Shown: piece after piece, positions 17,350 to 26,313 of the stretch
How the letters are laid out: every line of letters starts with the position of its first letter
Numbering within the stretch: the stretch's first letter is position 1
NCBI GenBank assembly: GCA_965200465.1
Contig: OZ241358.1
Location: 1,302,001-1,366,000, forward strand
Length of the DNA: 64,000 nucleotides
Direction of reading: 5' to 3'
Source: Azophilus sp965200465
Lineage (GTDB): Bacteria > Pseudomonadota > Gammaproteobacteria > Pseudomonadales > Azotimanducaceae
Program-made: the position numbers and the translations under genes
The notes under the pieces: generated by a model
Database searches by the model: none
The model's input: the letters and a program-made list of their open reading frames with translations, nothing else
What the model was told of the DNA's origin: nothing

Positions 17350-19122
17350 TTAGTGGTCTTGGGGGCGCGCAACCCCCGCCGGCACCCTAATGGACGCCAC
17401 CAAGGACTGCACGGCGGCTGGAACGGCCGGCGTCGTGCGGCTGACCAACAGGGCGACGGTGAAGTTCAGCAAGGCCCCGACCGCGCCGATGCCCTCCGGC
17501 GAGATGCCAAACCACCAGTGGGCGGCGTTGTTTTGCTCCGGCGCAACGAACTTGAACCAAGCGATGTAGATGAGGGTGAAGGCCAGCCCGGCCAGCATGC
17601 CGGCGATGGCCCCCTCCTTGGTGGTGCGCAGGGTGAAAATGCCCAGCAGAATGGCCGGAAACAGGGACGCCGCCGCCAAGCCGAAGGCGAACGCCACCAC
17701 TTGGGCGACGAAGGCTGGCGGGTTGATGCCCAAGTAGCCGGCCACAACGATGGCGGCGACCGCCGAGATGCGGGCGTAGAACAACTCCTGCCGGTCGCTG
17801 ATGCCCCTTGCCAAGGTCTTTTTCACTAGGTCGTGGGAGACCGAGGCGGAGATGACCAGCAGCAGCCCGGCCGCGGTGGAGAGCGCCGCCGCCAGCCCGC
17901 CGGCGGCCACCAAGGCGATCACCCAGCCGGGCAGGGCGGCGATTTCCGGGTTGGCCAGCACCATGATGTCCCGGTCCACATAGACCTCGTTGCCCGCCTC
18001 CGTCGGCGCATTGGCCAGTTGCCGTTCGCCGTGCGGGCCGCGTTCGCCGGTGAAGGCGGGGGCGCCCGCAAAGGCCGCGCCCGGTGCGTACTGAATGGCG
18101 CCGTCGCCGTTCTTGTCCAGCCAGCCGATCAAGCCGATGCTTTCCCAGTGCTTGAACCAACCCGCGGTTTCGGCGTAGGGAACCTCATGCACGGTGTTGA
18201 TGAAGTTGAGCCGGGCGAAGGCGCCCACCGCCGGGGCCGTGGTGTAGAGCAGGGCGATGCACAGCAGGGCGTAGCCGGCCGAGCGGCGGGCGTCCGACAC
18301 CTTGGGCACCGTGAAGAAGCGGACGATGACGTGGGGCAGGCCGGCGGTGCCGATCATCAGCGCCAAGGTGATGGCGAAGACGTCGATCATGGCCTTGTTG
18401 CCGTCGGTGTAGGCGGTGAAGCCGAGGTCCACCAGGGTGCGGTCCAGCTTCTCCAGCACCCGCAGGCCGCTGCCGTCGGCCGCCTCCGCGCCGAGGCCGA
18501 GTTGCGGGATGGGTGTGCCCGTCACCAGCAGGGAGATGAACACGGCCGGCGTCAAGTAGGCGAAGATCAACACGCAGTATTGGGCCACCTGGGTGTAGGT
18601 GATGCCCTTCATGCCGCCGAGCACGGCGTAGAAGAACACCACCGCCATGCCGATGGCCACGCCCCAATGGATGGGAACGTGCAGGAAGTGGCTGAAGACG
18701 ATGCCCACCCCGCGCATCTGCCCGGCGACGTAGGTGAAGGACACCAGAATGAGGCAGACCACCGCCACCACCCGGGCGGCGTTGGAGTAGTAGCGGGCGC
18801 CGATGAAGTCCGGCACCGTGAACTCCCCGAACTTGCGCAGGTAGGGCGCGAGCAGCAGCGCCAGCAGGACGTAGCCGCCCGTCCAGCCCATCAGATAGAC
18901 GGCGCCGTCGTAGCCCATGAAGGCGATGATCCCGGCCATGGAGATGAAGGAGGCGGCGCTCATCCAGTCCGCCGCGGTGGCCATGCCGTTGGCGATGGGA
19001 TGGACGCCGCCGCCGGCGACGTAGAACTCCCCGGTGGAGGCGGCCCGCGACCAGACGGCGATGCCGATGTAGAGCGCGAAGCTTAAGCCCACGAACAGGT
19101 AGGTTAGGGCCTCTACGGACAT
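17350..19122 (-). CDS. Sodium:solute symporter (SSS family), acetate-permease-like
   Basis: A 590-residue polytopic transporter of the solute:sodium symporter family with about 13 membrane helices. Family features are the N-terminal ADWMSAASFISMAGIIAFMGYDG helix-break, GTAGLPHVIVRFFTVP, and a substrate-side soluble insertion (GDGAIQYAPGAAF) around residues 360-420. It closely follows a DUF4212 gene, the arrangement of the two-part symporters annotated as cation/acetate transporters. ATG at 19122 is preferred because the first membrane helix follows at once. Substrate is likely a small monocarboxylate (inference). Confidence 0.88.
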   Translation of the reverse strand: MSVEALTYLFVGLSFALYIGIAVWSRAASTGEFYVAGGGVHPIANGMATAADWMSAASFISMAGIIAFMGYDGAVYLMGWTGGYVLLALLLAPYLRKFGEFTVPDFIGARYYSNAARVVAVVCLILVSFTYVAGQMRGVGIVFSHFLHVPIHWGVAIGMAVVFFYAVLGGMKGITYTQVAQYCVLIFAYLTPAVFISLLVTGTPIPQLGLGAEAADGSGLRVLEKLDRTLVDLGFTAYTDGNKAMIDVFAITLALMIGTAGLPHVIVRFFTVPKVSDARRSAGYALLCIALLYTTAPAVGAFARLNFINTVHEVPYAETAGWFKHWESIGLIGWLDKNGDGAIQYAPGAAFAGAPAFTGERGPHGERQLANAPTEAGNEVYVDRDIMVLANPEIAALPGWVIALVAAGGLAAALSTAAGLLLVISASVSHDLVKKTLARGISDRQELFYARISAVAAIVVAGYLGINPPAFVAQVVAFAFGLAAASLFPAILLGIFTLRTTKEGAIAGMLAGLAFTLIYIAWFKFVAPEQNNAAHWWFGISPEGIGAVGALLNFTVALLVSRTTPAVPAAVQSLVASIRVPAGVARPQDH

Positions 19123-19153
19123 GGGGCCGCCGCCGCGCAATTCGAAGCCGCGC

Positions 19154-19459
19154 TCATTGTTCGCTCTTTCCCGGCGGTTCGGAAGTCTCCCCGTCCCCCT
19201 CATCGCCGACGCCGTATTTGCGGTCAATGCGGCGCATGGCGGCGGCATAGACGAATATCAGCAGGATGAAGACGTAGATGCTGCCCTGTTGCGCCCACCA
19301 AAAACCCAGCTTGAAGCCGAAGAAGGGAATGCGGTTCAGGGGTTCCGCCAACAGGATGCCGAAGCCGAAGGAGACCAGGAACCAAAGCGCCAGCAGCAAG
19401 CCCACCAAGCGCAGGTTGGCCCGCCAGTATGCGCGGCGCCTATCCTGCATTTCCGTCAC
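19154..19459 (-). CDS. DUF4212 small subunit of sodium:solute symporter
   Basis: A 101-residue protein with two membrane helices (about residues 15-40 and 60-85) and the family motif YWRANLRLVGLLLALWFLVSFG near the start. DUF4212 proteins are nearly always encoded directly upstream of an SSS transporter and are taken to be its small subunit. The gap to the symporter is 31 bp. Alternative starts are ATG 19459 and ATG 19450. Confidence 0.85.
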   Translation of the reverse strand: MTEMQDRRRAYWRANLRLVGLLLALWFLVSFGFGILLAEPLNRIPFFGFKLGFWWAQQGSIYVFILLIFVYAAAMRRIDRKYGVGDEGDGETSEPPGKSEQ

Positions 19460-19677
19460 GCCTCAAGCGGCGCCTTGCCCACTCAGGGCGGTGGCGGGCG
19501 TCCGCAGCGCCATCCGGCAAAGACTCTCGGAATGGCGCTTGGCGCTCCCCACGTCGGACTCGTCCTCACGCCTGCCCATGCTTCCGCAACCTTGGCGTCT
19601 TGGTGGCCGCGGATGGGGAAACTGGTGTTGGCGGATGTTCCTGCTTGTTCATCGGGGCTTTGGAGGAAACCCGTCGG

Positions 19678-20625
19678 TCAAGGCTGATTGCTGCGCTCGG
19701 GGCGTTCCGGGCGTCCTACCTCCGCCCGGATGGCCTCATGCAGTTCGTCGAGCTTGTCGATGATGGCGTCAACGCTGCGGAACCCGGCTTGGAAGATGGC
19801 GGTGGCGTTGAGGGCGCCGCCGGCGAAGCCCATTTCCGCCACTTGGTGGCAGCGCCGCAGCACGTTGTCCAGGTTGGTGTAGAAGCCCTTGCCGCGGTCA
19901 TCCCGGGGCGGCACGTCCAGCATCATTTGCAGGCCAATGGCGTCCGGGTCCCGCCCGGCGGCGGCGGCGTGCTTGCGGATGGTCTCCAGCATCTTCGCAG
20001 CCTGCTCCCTGTCCTCAAGCGCCGGGGCCAGCCAACCATCCGCCAGTGCGCCGACGCGCTTCAGCGCCTGCGGCGCAAAGCCCCCCACCCAGATGGGCAG
20101 CTTGGCGCCTTGCGGCGGCTTGGGCTCCAAGGCCATGGCCTGCATGGGGTTGAACTTGCCGTTGAAGTCGATCTGCGCATCCGACCAGCAAGCCCGCAGC
20201 AGGGCGATGGCCTCGTCCATGCGCCGCCCGCGGTTGCTGAAGTCCTCCCCCAGCGCCTCGTATTCGGACGCCTGCCAGCCCACCCCGACGCCCAACCGCA
20301 GGCGCCCGCCGGACAGGATGTCCAAGGTGGCCACCTGCTTGGCCACCAGCACCGGCTGGCGCTGCGGCAGAATCAGCACCTCGGTGCCGAGGCCGATGCG
20401 CCGCGTTGCGGCGGCCATGTAGCCTAGGGTTACCAGCGCCTCCAGAATTGGCATCTTGGGCGGATAGACGGGCTTGGCCCGGGAGGGCGCGGGATAGCCC
20501 ATCACCACATGGTCGAAGATGTCGAGCTGATCGTAGCCGATGTCCTCAATGGCCTTGGCCAGCCGGGCCACCGCCTCCGGCCCCTCCCGATAGGCGACGC
20601 TGGGGAATTCGACGGACAGTTTCAT
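19678..20625 (-). CDS. LLM-class (luciferase-like) oxidoreductase
   Basis: A 315-residue TIM-barrel flavin/F420 oxidoreductase, of the TIGR03619-like subgroup. Typical segments are YDQLDIFDHVVMGYP, IGLGTEVLILPQRQPVLVAKQVATLD, GGRLRLGVGVGW and KLPIWVGGFAPQALKR. It is distinct from the LLM enzyme at 519-1460 (low visible identity outside motifs). ATG at 20625 is taken because homology starts there; the open frame continues through repeat R1 and is not coding. It is transcribed alone. Confidence 0.87.
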   Translation of the reverse strand: MKLSVEFPSVAYREGPEAVARLAKAIEDIGYDQLDIFDHVVMGYPAPSRAKPVYPPKMPILEALVTLGYMAAATRRIGLGTEVLILPQRQPVLVAKQVATLDILSGGRLRLGVGVGWQASEYEALGEDFSNRGRRMDEAIALLRACWSDAQIDFNGKFNPMQAMALEPKPPQGAKLPIWVGGFAPQALKRVGALADGWLAPALEDREQAAKMLETIRKHAAAAGRDPDAIGLQMMLDVPPRDDRGKGFYTNLDNVLRRCHQVAEMGFAGGALNATAIFQAGFRSVDAIIDKLDELHEAIRAEVGRPERPERSNQP

Positions 20626-20720
20626 GGTGTGGAAGCGCCTCTTCGCAAAAGTGCGCACTCTAGCGTTGTGGGGCGGCGCTTGTAAACGATTCCGATGCCG
20701 TCCTCGCCAGCCGCCGGCGG

Positions 20721-20791
20721 GATCCCCAATCCCCGGATAAGGATCGCCCGGCCCGCTGCTGGCGACCCCTAGGAACGCGGGCCCAAGGCTC
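20721..20791. repeat. Dispersed repeat R1, copy 2
   Basis: Shares 26 of 27 bases with copy 3 across the TCCCCAATC / GGATAAGGATCGCCC core and continues with GGCCCGCTGCTGGCGACCCC as in copy 1. It sits exactly between the luciferase-like gene and the 3' end of the Rpn-family gene. Confidence 0.75.
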
Positions 20792-21835
20792 CTATGCGAA
20801 CTCGCCGTTGGTTTGCCGCACCCGCTCCAGCAGTTCGCCGCCGGTGGCGCAGTCGATGATGAGCTCGCCCACCTCCGCGAAGCGCTCCGCGTCCCGCACC
20901 TCCGCCAGCAGCCCGGAAAGGGCCTGCGCAGTGGCCGCGTCAAAGCGCCGCGCCGCCATGCGCCGCAGCAGGCCGCGCTCCGCCGCCCAGCCCTCCTCAA
21001 GCCCGGCAGTGCGGCCTTCCTGACGCCCTTCCCGCCGGCCTTGCTCGCGGCCCTTCTGGAGGAACTCCGCCTCCCATTCGTCAAACCTCGTCGCCAAGCC
21101 CATAGGATCCTCCATCAACTCCAACGCCAGGCGCACGTCCGCGCCGCCGCCGCCAAACCTCTTCGCAACCATCGCCCCCAGAACGTCCCTGAGATCCCGC
21201 CTCAAGGGCTCATCGCCGGGACCGCGCAGCAAGCCGAACAGCGCGCCGACCCGCCCCGGCAACTCCGACGCCCGCCCGCAGCGCTGCAGGGCGAACAGCG
21301 CCAAGGCCCGGTTGCCGCCCCGACCACGCCCCGCATCCTGCTCCCCAACGGACTCCCCGTCAAGCGCCAAGTAGCGCAACTCCGGCTGCATGGGCAGCCG
21401 CGCCCCAAGCCCAGCCGCCGTCAACCCGCCCAGGCTCAGGGGCGCGGTCCAGCGGCCGCGGCCGGTGTACGCCACCACGCAGAGCACTTCGGGGAGCTCC
21501 CGGCCCGGCCCCGGCAGCCCCCGCCGAAGCAGGTCCTGCCGGGCCAGGGCGGCGTAGGCGTCCAGGCGCAGCGCCATGTGCGCATCCACGGCGGACTGGA
21601 ACTCCAGCACCAGCAGCAGCCGGTCCTGCGGCGGGCGTCCCGCCGAGGGGCGGAAGCCGACGCTCAGGGGCATGTCCGCGAAGCGCTGCTTGGCCCCCTT
21701 GCCGACGTTGGCGGAGGGCAGGCGGCGCAGGGTGCGCAGGTCCAGGTCCCCGGTCAGGCTGCGGGGCAGCAGGCGGATGAGGTCGCGCGCCATAGCGGGG
21801 TGGGCGAAGGCGGCCTTGTCGATGGGGTCGTCCAT
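20792..21835 (-). CDS. Rpn-family (PD-(D/E)XK) recombination-promoting nuclease
   Basis: A 347-residue protein of the Rpn/transposase_31 group. The N-terminal region reads PAMARDLIRLL, then RFADMPLSVGF, and the nuclease strand LLLVLEFQSAVDAHMALRLDAY gives the ExQ variant of the PD-(D/E)XK active site. A long charged segment (EFLQKGREQGRREGRQEG) near residue 270 is typical. Such proteins raise recA-independent recombination and spread as multiple copies. ATG at 21835 is chosen as homology starts there (MDDPIDKAAFAHPA). GC-rich and TTG-poor compared with neighbours. Confidence 0.8.
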   Translation of the reverse strand: MDDPIDKAAFAHPAMARDLIRLLPRSLTGDLDLRTLRRLPSANVGKGAKQRFADMPLSVGFRPSAGRPPQDRLLLVLEFQSAVDAHMALRLDAYAALARQDLLRRGLPGPGRELPEVLCVVAYTGRGRWTAPLSLGGLTAAGLGARLPMQPELRYLALDGESVGEQDAGRGRGGNRALALFALQRCGRASELPGRVGALFGLLRGPGDEPLRRDLRDVLGAMVAKRFGGGGADVRLALELMEDPMGLATRFDEWEAEFLQKGREQGRREGRQEGRTAGLEEGWAAERGLLRRMAARRFDAATAQALSGLLAEVRDAERFAEVGELIIDCATGGELLERVRQTNGEFA

Positions 21836-22235
21836 GCGGGCAGCTTGCCCTGCTCGGAAGGGAGGCGCGCAGCGACATCCGCCCGATCCTGTGTGCGAAT
21901 TCACCACTGCGTGGTTGTGTGAGTTACTCCGTTGGCGTTTGCGACATCGCCCATCGGAGCCGTCGGCGGACTTGGCGGGCGCAAATCGCAGGACGGCCAG
22001 CCGCGGCGGGTGCGTTGTGGGCTTCAAACGGAGTGCTCCGGAGTTTCAGTCGAAGGTTGCCGCCTTAGGATGAATTGAGCGGATGAAGACATCCTTGCAG
22101 CTTAAGAAATCGCGTCCGAAAGCTCGATTTTCAGCAGACTGTTAGGGGGGTGGAATTGGAGATGCGCACCCGGTGGCCTTATAGTCGCTGGGCCGCCCGT
22201 CAATTGGCGGAAAACAGGCGCTTTGAGGGAGTACA
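21836..22235. other. Intergenic stretch with no gene seen
   Basis: Four hundred bases between the divergent Rpn and NUDIX genes. The Rpn frame stays open to 22027 but shows no family similarity there. I see no RNA gene, repeat or convincing terminator; GAGGGAG at 22225-22231 is the ribosome site of the NUDIX gene. Confidence 0.5.
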
Positions 22236-22988
22236 GTGAACAAAATGCAGCCCATTCGCCCCGCCGCCACCGTCATCCTGCTGCGCGAGGCCGCCAAGGG
22301 GTTTGAGGTCTTCATGCTCAAGCGAAGCAGCCGCTCCGCCTTCGCCGGGGGCATGTTCGTCTTTCCCGGCGGCCGGGTGGATGGCGACGACCACCTGCAC
22401 AGGTACGACGCCGTGCGCCAAGGCCCGGCGGCCGCCCAAGCGGAGCAGGCCAAGGCGTTGGGAGCGGAGTGGCGCGGCTACTGGATTGCCGGCATCCGCG
22501 AGAGCTTTGAGGAGGCCGGCCTGCTGCTGGCCTATAGAAACGGCGGCCTGCTGGCCTACGTCGACCAGGCCGAACGCACCCGCTTCGCCGCCTATCGAAA
22601 GCCCCTGCACGGGCGGCGGCTCCGGCTGTTCGACATCTGCCGGCGGGAGGGCCTAAAACTGGCGGTGGACCGAATCCACTTCCACAGCCGCTTCGTCACC
22701 CCCTTGGGCCGCCCGCGCCGCTTCGACACCCGCTTTTTCATCGCCGCCGCTCCAGCCGGGCAGGTCGGCCGCCACGACGAGCACGAAACGGTGGACAGCA
22801 TCTGGATTTCCCCCGCCGCAGCCCTAGCCCGAAACGAGGGGAAGGAATTCGGCCTGATGCAGGTCACCCGCCACCAATTGCGGCAGCTGGCCAAATTCGC
22901 TTCCGCCGAAGCCGCGCTGGCCGCGGCGGCGGCCAACAGGAAATTTCCGGTGCATCGCCCGGTGCTGCCGCCCAACGTGCCGCCGTGA
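22236..22988 (+). CDS. NUDIX hydrolase
   Basis: A 250-residue nucleoside-diphosphate-linked hydrolase with an N-terminal AATVILLREA strand and a split NUDIX box: GGMFVFPGGRVDGDD, an insertion of about 40 residues, then GIRESFEEAGLLL carrying the metal-binding RExxEExG. The long insertion and the 230-250 residue length resemble the NUDT7/NUDT19 coenzyme-A-type branch, but the substrate is not certain. GAGGGAG lies 4 nt before GTG 22236 and 13 nt before ATG 22245; either could be the start. Confidence 0.85.
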   Translation: MNKMQPIRPAATVILLREAAKGFEVFMLKRSSRSAFAGGMFVFPGGRVDGDDHLHRYDAVRQGPAAAQAEQAKALGAEWRGYWIAGIRESFEEAGLLLAYRNGGLLAYVDQAERTRFAAYRKPLHGRRLRLFDICRREGLKLAVDRIHFHSRFVTPLGRPRRFDTRFFIAAAPAGQVGRHDEHETVDSIWISPAAALARNEGKEFGLMQVTRHQLRQLAKFASAEAALAAAAANRKFPVHRPVLPPNVPP

Positions 22989-23256
22989 CCAGCGCACCCG
23001 AAGGAGGGGCGCGACGGGTTGTCAACGCCGACATCCAAACGCTGTTGCCCCCTAAGGCGTCTTGAAGGGCATCGCTTCCGTCAACCCCTTTTTCATAATT
23101 TGCTCCATGCAATCATGGTGGCATTGTGCGCTTTGGTTTCGCCGGAACGCATCTGCTTGCCAGAGAAAACGGCTTTCCAACAATCTCTCGGCTAGGTTGC
23201 ATTGCCACCGCTGATCTTATGTCCAAACACGAACAGCCTAGGGCCGCGTTGATTCC

Positions 23257-23643
23257 CTATCCGTGGATTCGGGGCGTCTCGCTTTGGCTTTCCCTCCCGT
23301 GCCGCACAAGTACGGCAACGAGGTGCTGGTTTAGGCTAACGCCCTCGTTTTCCGCAACACGGGCCAGTGTGCGATGAAGGCTTTTGGGAAGGCGAAGCGT
23401 CACTCGCCCGCTGAAGTTGTCTTGCAAGCGGTCCGGTGGGGGAAACGCTCTTCCGGCCTCGTTGAACATGGCCGCCGAGGTCTCAATAGTGTCGATGGCT
23501 AGATCATAGGCGTCCTGAGCGGATTCGGAGTATTCACGCACATCAGGCAGCTCTTTGACGCATGCTTCGAACAACGGCTTGCCTGCAAAAGAGACTCTGC
23601 GCAGCGTTACATGATATGCGTAAGGGTTTATCCTAGCTGTCAT
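23257..23643 (-). CDS. hicB: HicB-type antitoxin
   Basis: A 128-residue antitoxin of the HicAB type II module. The N-terminal part is the degraded RNase-H-like HicB fold (FEACVKELPDVREYSESAQDAYDLAIDTIE) and the C-terminal part is a ribbon-helix-helix DNA-binding domain (GRVTLRLPKSLHRTLARVAENEGVSLNQHLVAVLV). A GGAGG sequence in the end of hicA precedes the ATG. The toxin stop codon is 1 bp upstream, so expression is coupled. Confidence 0.9.
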   Translation of the reverse strand: MTARINPYAYHVTLRRVSFAGKPLFEACVKELPDVREYSESAQDAYDLAIDTIETSAAMFNEAGRAFPPPDRLQDNFSGRVTLRLPKSLHRTLARVAENEGVSLNQHLVAVLVRHGRESQSETPRIHG

Positions 23644-23644
23644 C

Positions 23645-23932
23645 TTAACCTCCTTCCAGCCTTCGCAAATCCTCGGAATAGGCTTCCAGCAGTTTCCTGA
23701 TCCTGGCAACGTAAACTGGCTTAACCTGCGGATTTCGCCCATGGCCGCAGGAGAAAGATGCTGCCGTGAAGGCCGCCAGTCCCGGATGGGTTATGACCTT
23801 GTGGCCCTGCTTTTTGCCTTCTCGAACTACGAAACCCAACCCTTCGAGCCACCGAATCATGTCCTTGCACCTAATACCGGCGCCGCCGGCGGCTAGGCTG
23901 TCGAGCATCGACTGAAGATTGGTGGCGCTCAT
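23645..23932 (-). CDS. hicA: HicA-type mRNA interferase toxin
   Basis: A 95-residue toxin upstream of hicB. The double-stranded-RNA-binding-like core reads CKDMIRWLEGLGFVVREGKKQGHKVITHPGL with the conserved active-site histidine, and the tail (FSCGHGRNPQVKPVYVARIRKLLEAY) is that of the longer HicA branch. HicA cleaves mRNA until neutralised by HicB. The annotated ATG at 23932 is only about 5 nt after the predicted transcription start, so a shorter form from ATG 23908 or 23860 is possible. Confidence 0.85.
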   Translation of the reverse strand: MSATNLQSMLDSLAAGGAGIRCKDMIRWLEGLGFVVREGKKQGHKVITHPGLAAFTAASFSCGHGRNPQVKPVYVARIRKLLEAYSEDLRRLEGG

Positions 23933-23936
23933 CGTC

Positions 23937-23980
23937 TTGACACCACATATAGTGTCAACCCGCTCGCCCGTCAACGTTTC
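23937..23980 (-). promoter_or_regulatory. hicAB promoter with overlapping operator
   Basis: On the minus strand, TTGACG, 17 bp, TATATG form a good sigma-70 promoter. A perfect 7-bp inverted repeat, TTGACAC/GTGTCAA with an 8-bp spacer (23937-23958), covers the -10 element and the start point. This is where the HicB ribbon-helix-helix dimer would bind to repress its own operon. Confidence 0.65.
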
Positions 23981-24036
23981 TGCCCTGCTGATTTCGACGC
24001 TTGACAGTAGTCGACGCCAATTGCAGGCTGCCGCGC

Positions 24037-25269
24037 ATGGAGATTAGGGATTACCAGCAGGAGCGGGACTTGGCGGCGGTGCAGCGGGTCTGGCGGGAGA
24101 TCGGCTGGATTTCCACGGAGGCCGGCGCACAGTGCTTGGCGGATTTTCTGGCCGTGGGCCGCAGCTTGGTGGCGGCCTTGGACGGGGAGGCGGAGTGCTT
24201 GGTTCACGCCGTGCTGGGCGCCATGCGCTATCAGGACGGGGATGCGCCCATGTGCGCGGTGACGGCGGCCACCACCGGCCGGGTGGCCCGCCAGCGGGGC
24301 ATGGCCCTGCAGTTGACCGCTCGGCAGGTGGCCGCCGGCGCCTTGGACGGGGCGGAAGTGGCGGTGCTGGGGGTGTTCGACCAAGGCTACTATGACCGCT
24401 TGGGCTTCGGCACCGGCAGCTATGACCACTTCTTTCGCTTCGACCCGGCCACCCTGTTGGTGGATGCGGATTTTCGCCCGCCGCGGCGCCTTGCGCCGGA
24501 GGACTGGCGGGCCGTGCATGGCGCCATGCTGGCCCGGCGGCGCGGGCATGGCGGCTGCGTGCTGCATCCGCCGGAGGTGACGAAGGCGGAACTGGTCTGG
24601 CGACCCAACGGCTTTGGCTTCGGCTACGGGGAGGGCGGGGCGCTCACCCATTGCCTGTGGCTGGCCGCCGCCGAGGGAGCGCTCAACCAAGGCCCCTACA
24701 GCGTGCAGATGCTCGCCCACCAAACGCCGGAGCAATTGATGGAGCTGCTGGCCCTGCTCAGATCCTTGGCTGATCAGATAGCGTTGCTCGAGATGAGCGA
24801 ACCGCAGGACGTTCAGTTGCAGACCTTGCTGCGGCAGCCTTTCCGCCATCGCCGGGCGACTAGGAACTCGGACTTCGCCGCCCGTCACCATGCCGCGGCT
24901 TGGTGGCAGTTGCGGGTGCTCGACGTGGCGGCCTGCGTGGCCCGGCGGCGCTGGCCGGGTGAGGGGGTGTGCTTCAACTTGGCGCTGACGGACCCGCTGG
25001 CGGCCATCCTGCCGAGCGGCTCTTGGCGGGGTTGTGCCGGCGACTACCGCGTCACCATCGCCGAAAACTCCTTCGCCGAAGCGGGGCGAAGCGCCGGCTG
25101 GCCCACCCTGCGGGCCTCCGTCAACGCCTTCAGCCGCCTTTGGCTCGGCGTGGCTCCGGCCTCAAGCCTCGCCATCACGGACGGCCTGCAAACGGACGAC
25201 CCGGCCTTGCTGCCCCGCTTGGACGAAGCCTTGCGCCTGCCGCCGCCGCAGCCGGGGTGGGATTTCTAA
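24037..25269 (+). CDS. GNAT N-acetyltransferase, Eis-like, with SCP2-like C-terminus
   Basis: A 410-residue protein with the three-part build of the Eis family: an N-terminal GNAT domain (EIRDYQQERDLAAVQRVWREIGW; acetyl-CoA loop VARQRGMALQLTARQ), a second degenerate GNAT domain, and a sterol-carrier-like C-terminal domain (VCFNLALTDPLAAILPSGSW, LRASVNAFSRLWLGVAPASSLA). Eis proteins acetylate amines on antibiotics or peptides; the substrate here is unknown. ATG at 24037 begins the family homology. It runs divergent to hicA. Confidence 0.82.
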   Translation: MEIRDYQQERDLAAVQRVWREIGWISTEAGAQCLADFLAVGRSLVAALDGEAECLVHAVLGAMRYQDGDAPMCAVTAATTGRVARQRGMALQLTARQVAAGALDGAEVAVLGVFDQGYYDRLGFGTGSYDHFFRFDPATLLVDADFRPPRRLAPEDWRAVHGAMLARRRGHGGCVLHPPEVTKAELVWRPNGFGFGYGEGGALTHCLWLAAAEGALNQGPYSVQMLAHQTPEQLMELLALLRSLADQIALLEMSEPQDVQLQTLLRQPFRHRRATRNSDFAARHHAAAWWQLRVLDVAACVARRRWPGEGVCFNLALTDPLAAILPSGSWRGCAGDYRVTIAENSFAEAGRSAGWPTLRASVNAFSRLWLGVAPASSLAITDGLQTDDPALLPRLDEALRLPPPQPGWDF

Positions 25270-25321
25270 TTGGCGCAGGCCTCCAGCCTAGCTGCGGTGG
25301 GCTTTGGCTTGCGCAACGGCC

Positions 25322-25981
25322 TCACTCCGGTTGGGGCACGATGCGCAGGTAGGGCTTGGGTGCCTTCCAGCCGTTCGGAAACTTCTTCTTCGCCTCCTCG
25401 TCGGACACCGCCGGCACGATGATCACATCCTCCCCCCGGCGCCAGTTCACCGGCGTGGCCACCTTGTGCTTGGCGGTGAGCTGGCAGGAGTCCAGCAGGC
25501 GCAGCACCTCGTCGAAGTTGCGCCCGGTGCTCATGGGGTAGGTCAGCATGGCCTTGATGGTCTTGTCCGGGCCGATGACGAACACCGAGCGCACCGTGGC
25601 GTTGTCCGCCGCGGTGCGGCCCGCGGCGGCGTCCCCGGCTTCGGCCGGCAGCATGTCGTAGAGCTTGGCCACCTTAAGCTCCGGATCCCCGATCAGCGGG
25701 TAGTTCACCGCATGGCCTTGGGTTTCCTCAATGTCTTTGGACCACTCTGCGTGATGGTCCACCGGGTCCACGCTTAGGCCGAGAATCTTGCAGTTGCGCT
25801 TGGCGAACTCCGGCTGCAGGCCGGCCATGTAGCCGAGCTCCGTGGTGCAGACGGGAGTGAAGTCCTTGGGGTGGGAGAACAGAATGGCCCAGCCGTCGCC
25901 GACCCAATCATGGAAGTCGATGGCGCCCTGGGTGGTTTGGGCGTTGAAGTTGGGCGCTTCGGAATTGATGCGCAGCGTCAT
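25322..25981 (-). CDS. 1-Cys peroxiredoxin (Prx6 family)
   Basis: A 219-residue cytosolic thiol peroxidase. The peroxidatic cysteine is Cys45 in the HPKDFTPVCTTELG motif, with the conserved SVDPVDHHAEWSKDI segment downstream; the long C-terminal arm (GEDVIIVPAVSDEEAKKKFPNGW) assigns it to the Prx6 branch. CAGGAGG lies 7 nt before ATG 25981. It is monocistronic and should reduce hydrogen peroxide and organic or phospholipid hydroperoxides. Confidence 0.94.
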   Translation of the reverse strand: MTLRINSEAPNFNAQTTQGAIDFHDWVGDGWAILFSHPKDFTPVCTTELGYMAGLQPEFAKRNCKILGLSVDPVDHHAEWSKDIEETQGHAVNYPLIGDPELKVAKLYDMLPAEAGDAAAGRTAADNATVRSVFVIGPDKTIKAMLTYPMSTGRNFDEVLRLLDSCQLTAKHKVATPVNWRRGEDVIIVPAVSDEEAKKKFPNGWKAPKPYLRIVPQPE

Positions 25982-26313
25982 GGTTTCCTCCTGTGGAGCC
26001 TGGAAATGTTGGGCGGTAAATCTACCACACACTAAGAAATCAATGTCCCCATGAACTGCGCGCAAGGCTTGAGGTCGCCAGACACGTTGGCCGTTTCCAA
26101 TGCCGCCATGCATTCGCTCCTGCGTCCCGTGGGCACCACGCACCAAGGATGGCCGCCATCCCCCCGAGGCTAAGGGCGTGCCAAGAAGCCCTGGAGCAAG
26201 CCAAGGCTGTTTTTGGTGGAATTCGCACTGACCGCAGGAGCATCCGAGCGGTCGGTCCGCTCCATTACGGAATCTGTCGGTTTTACGTATGACCCAAACG
26301 TTTCGTAGTGTAC
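25982..26313. other. Intergenic stretch with no gene seen
   Basis: The 332 bases between the peroxiredoxin start and the 3' end of the membrane protein hold the peroxiredoxin upstream region. I see no coding segment, no repeat from the families described here and no clear hairpin terminator. Confidence 0.5.

Noticed and set aside
24001..24036. Upstream GTG/TTG start for the Eis-like gene
   Set aside because: The extra 12 residues lack homology and the segment overlaps the hicAB upstream region.
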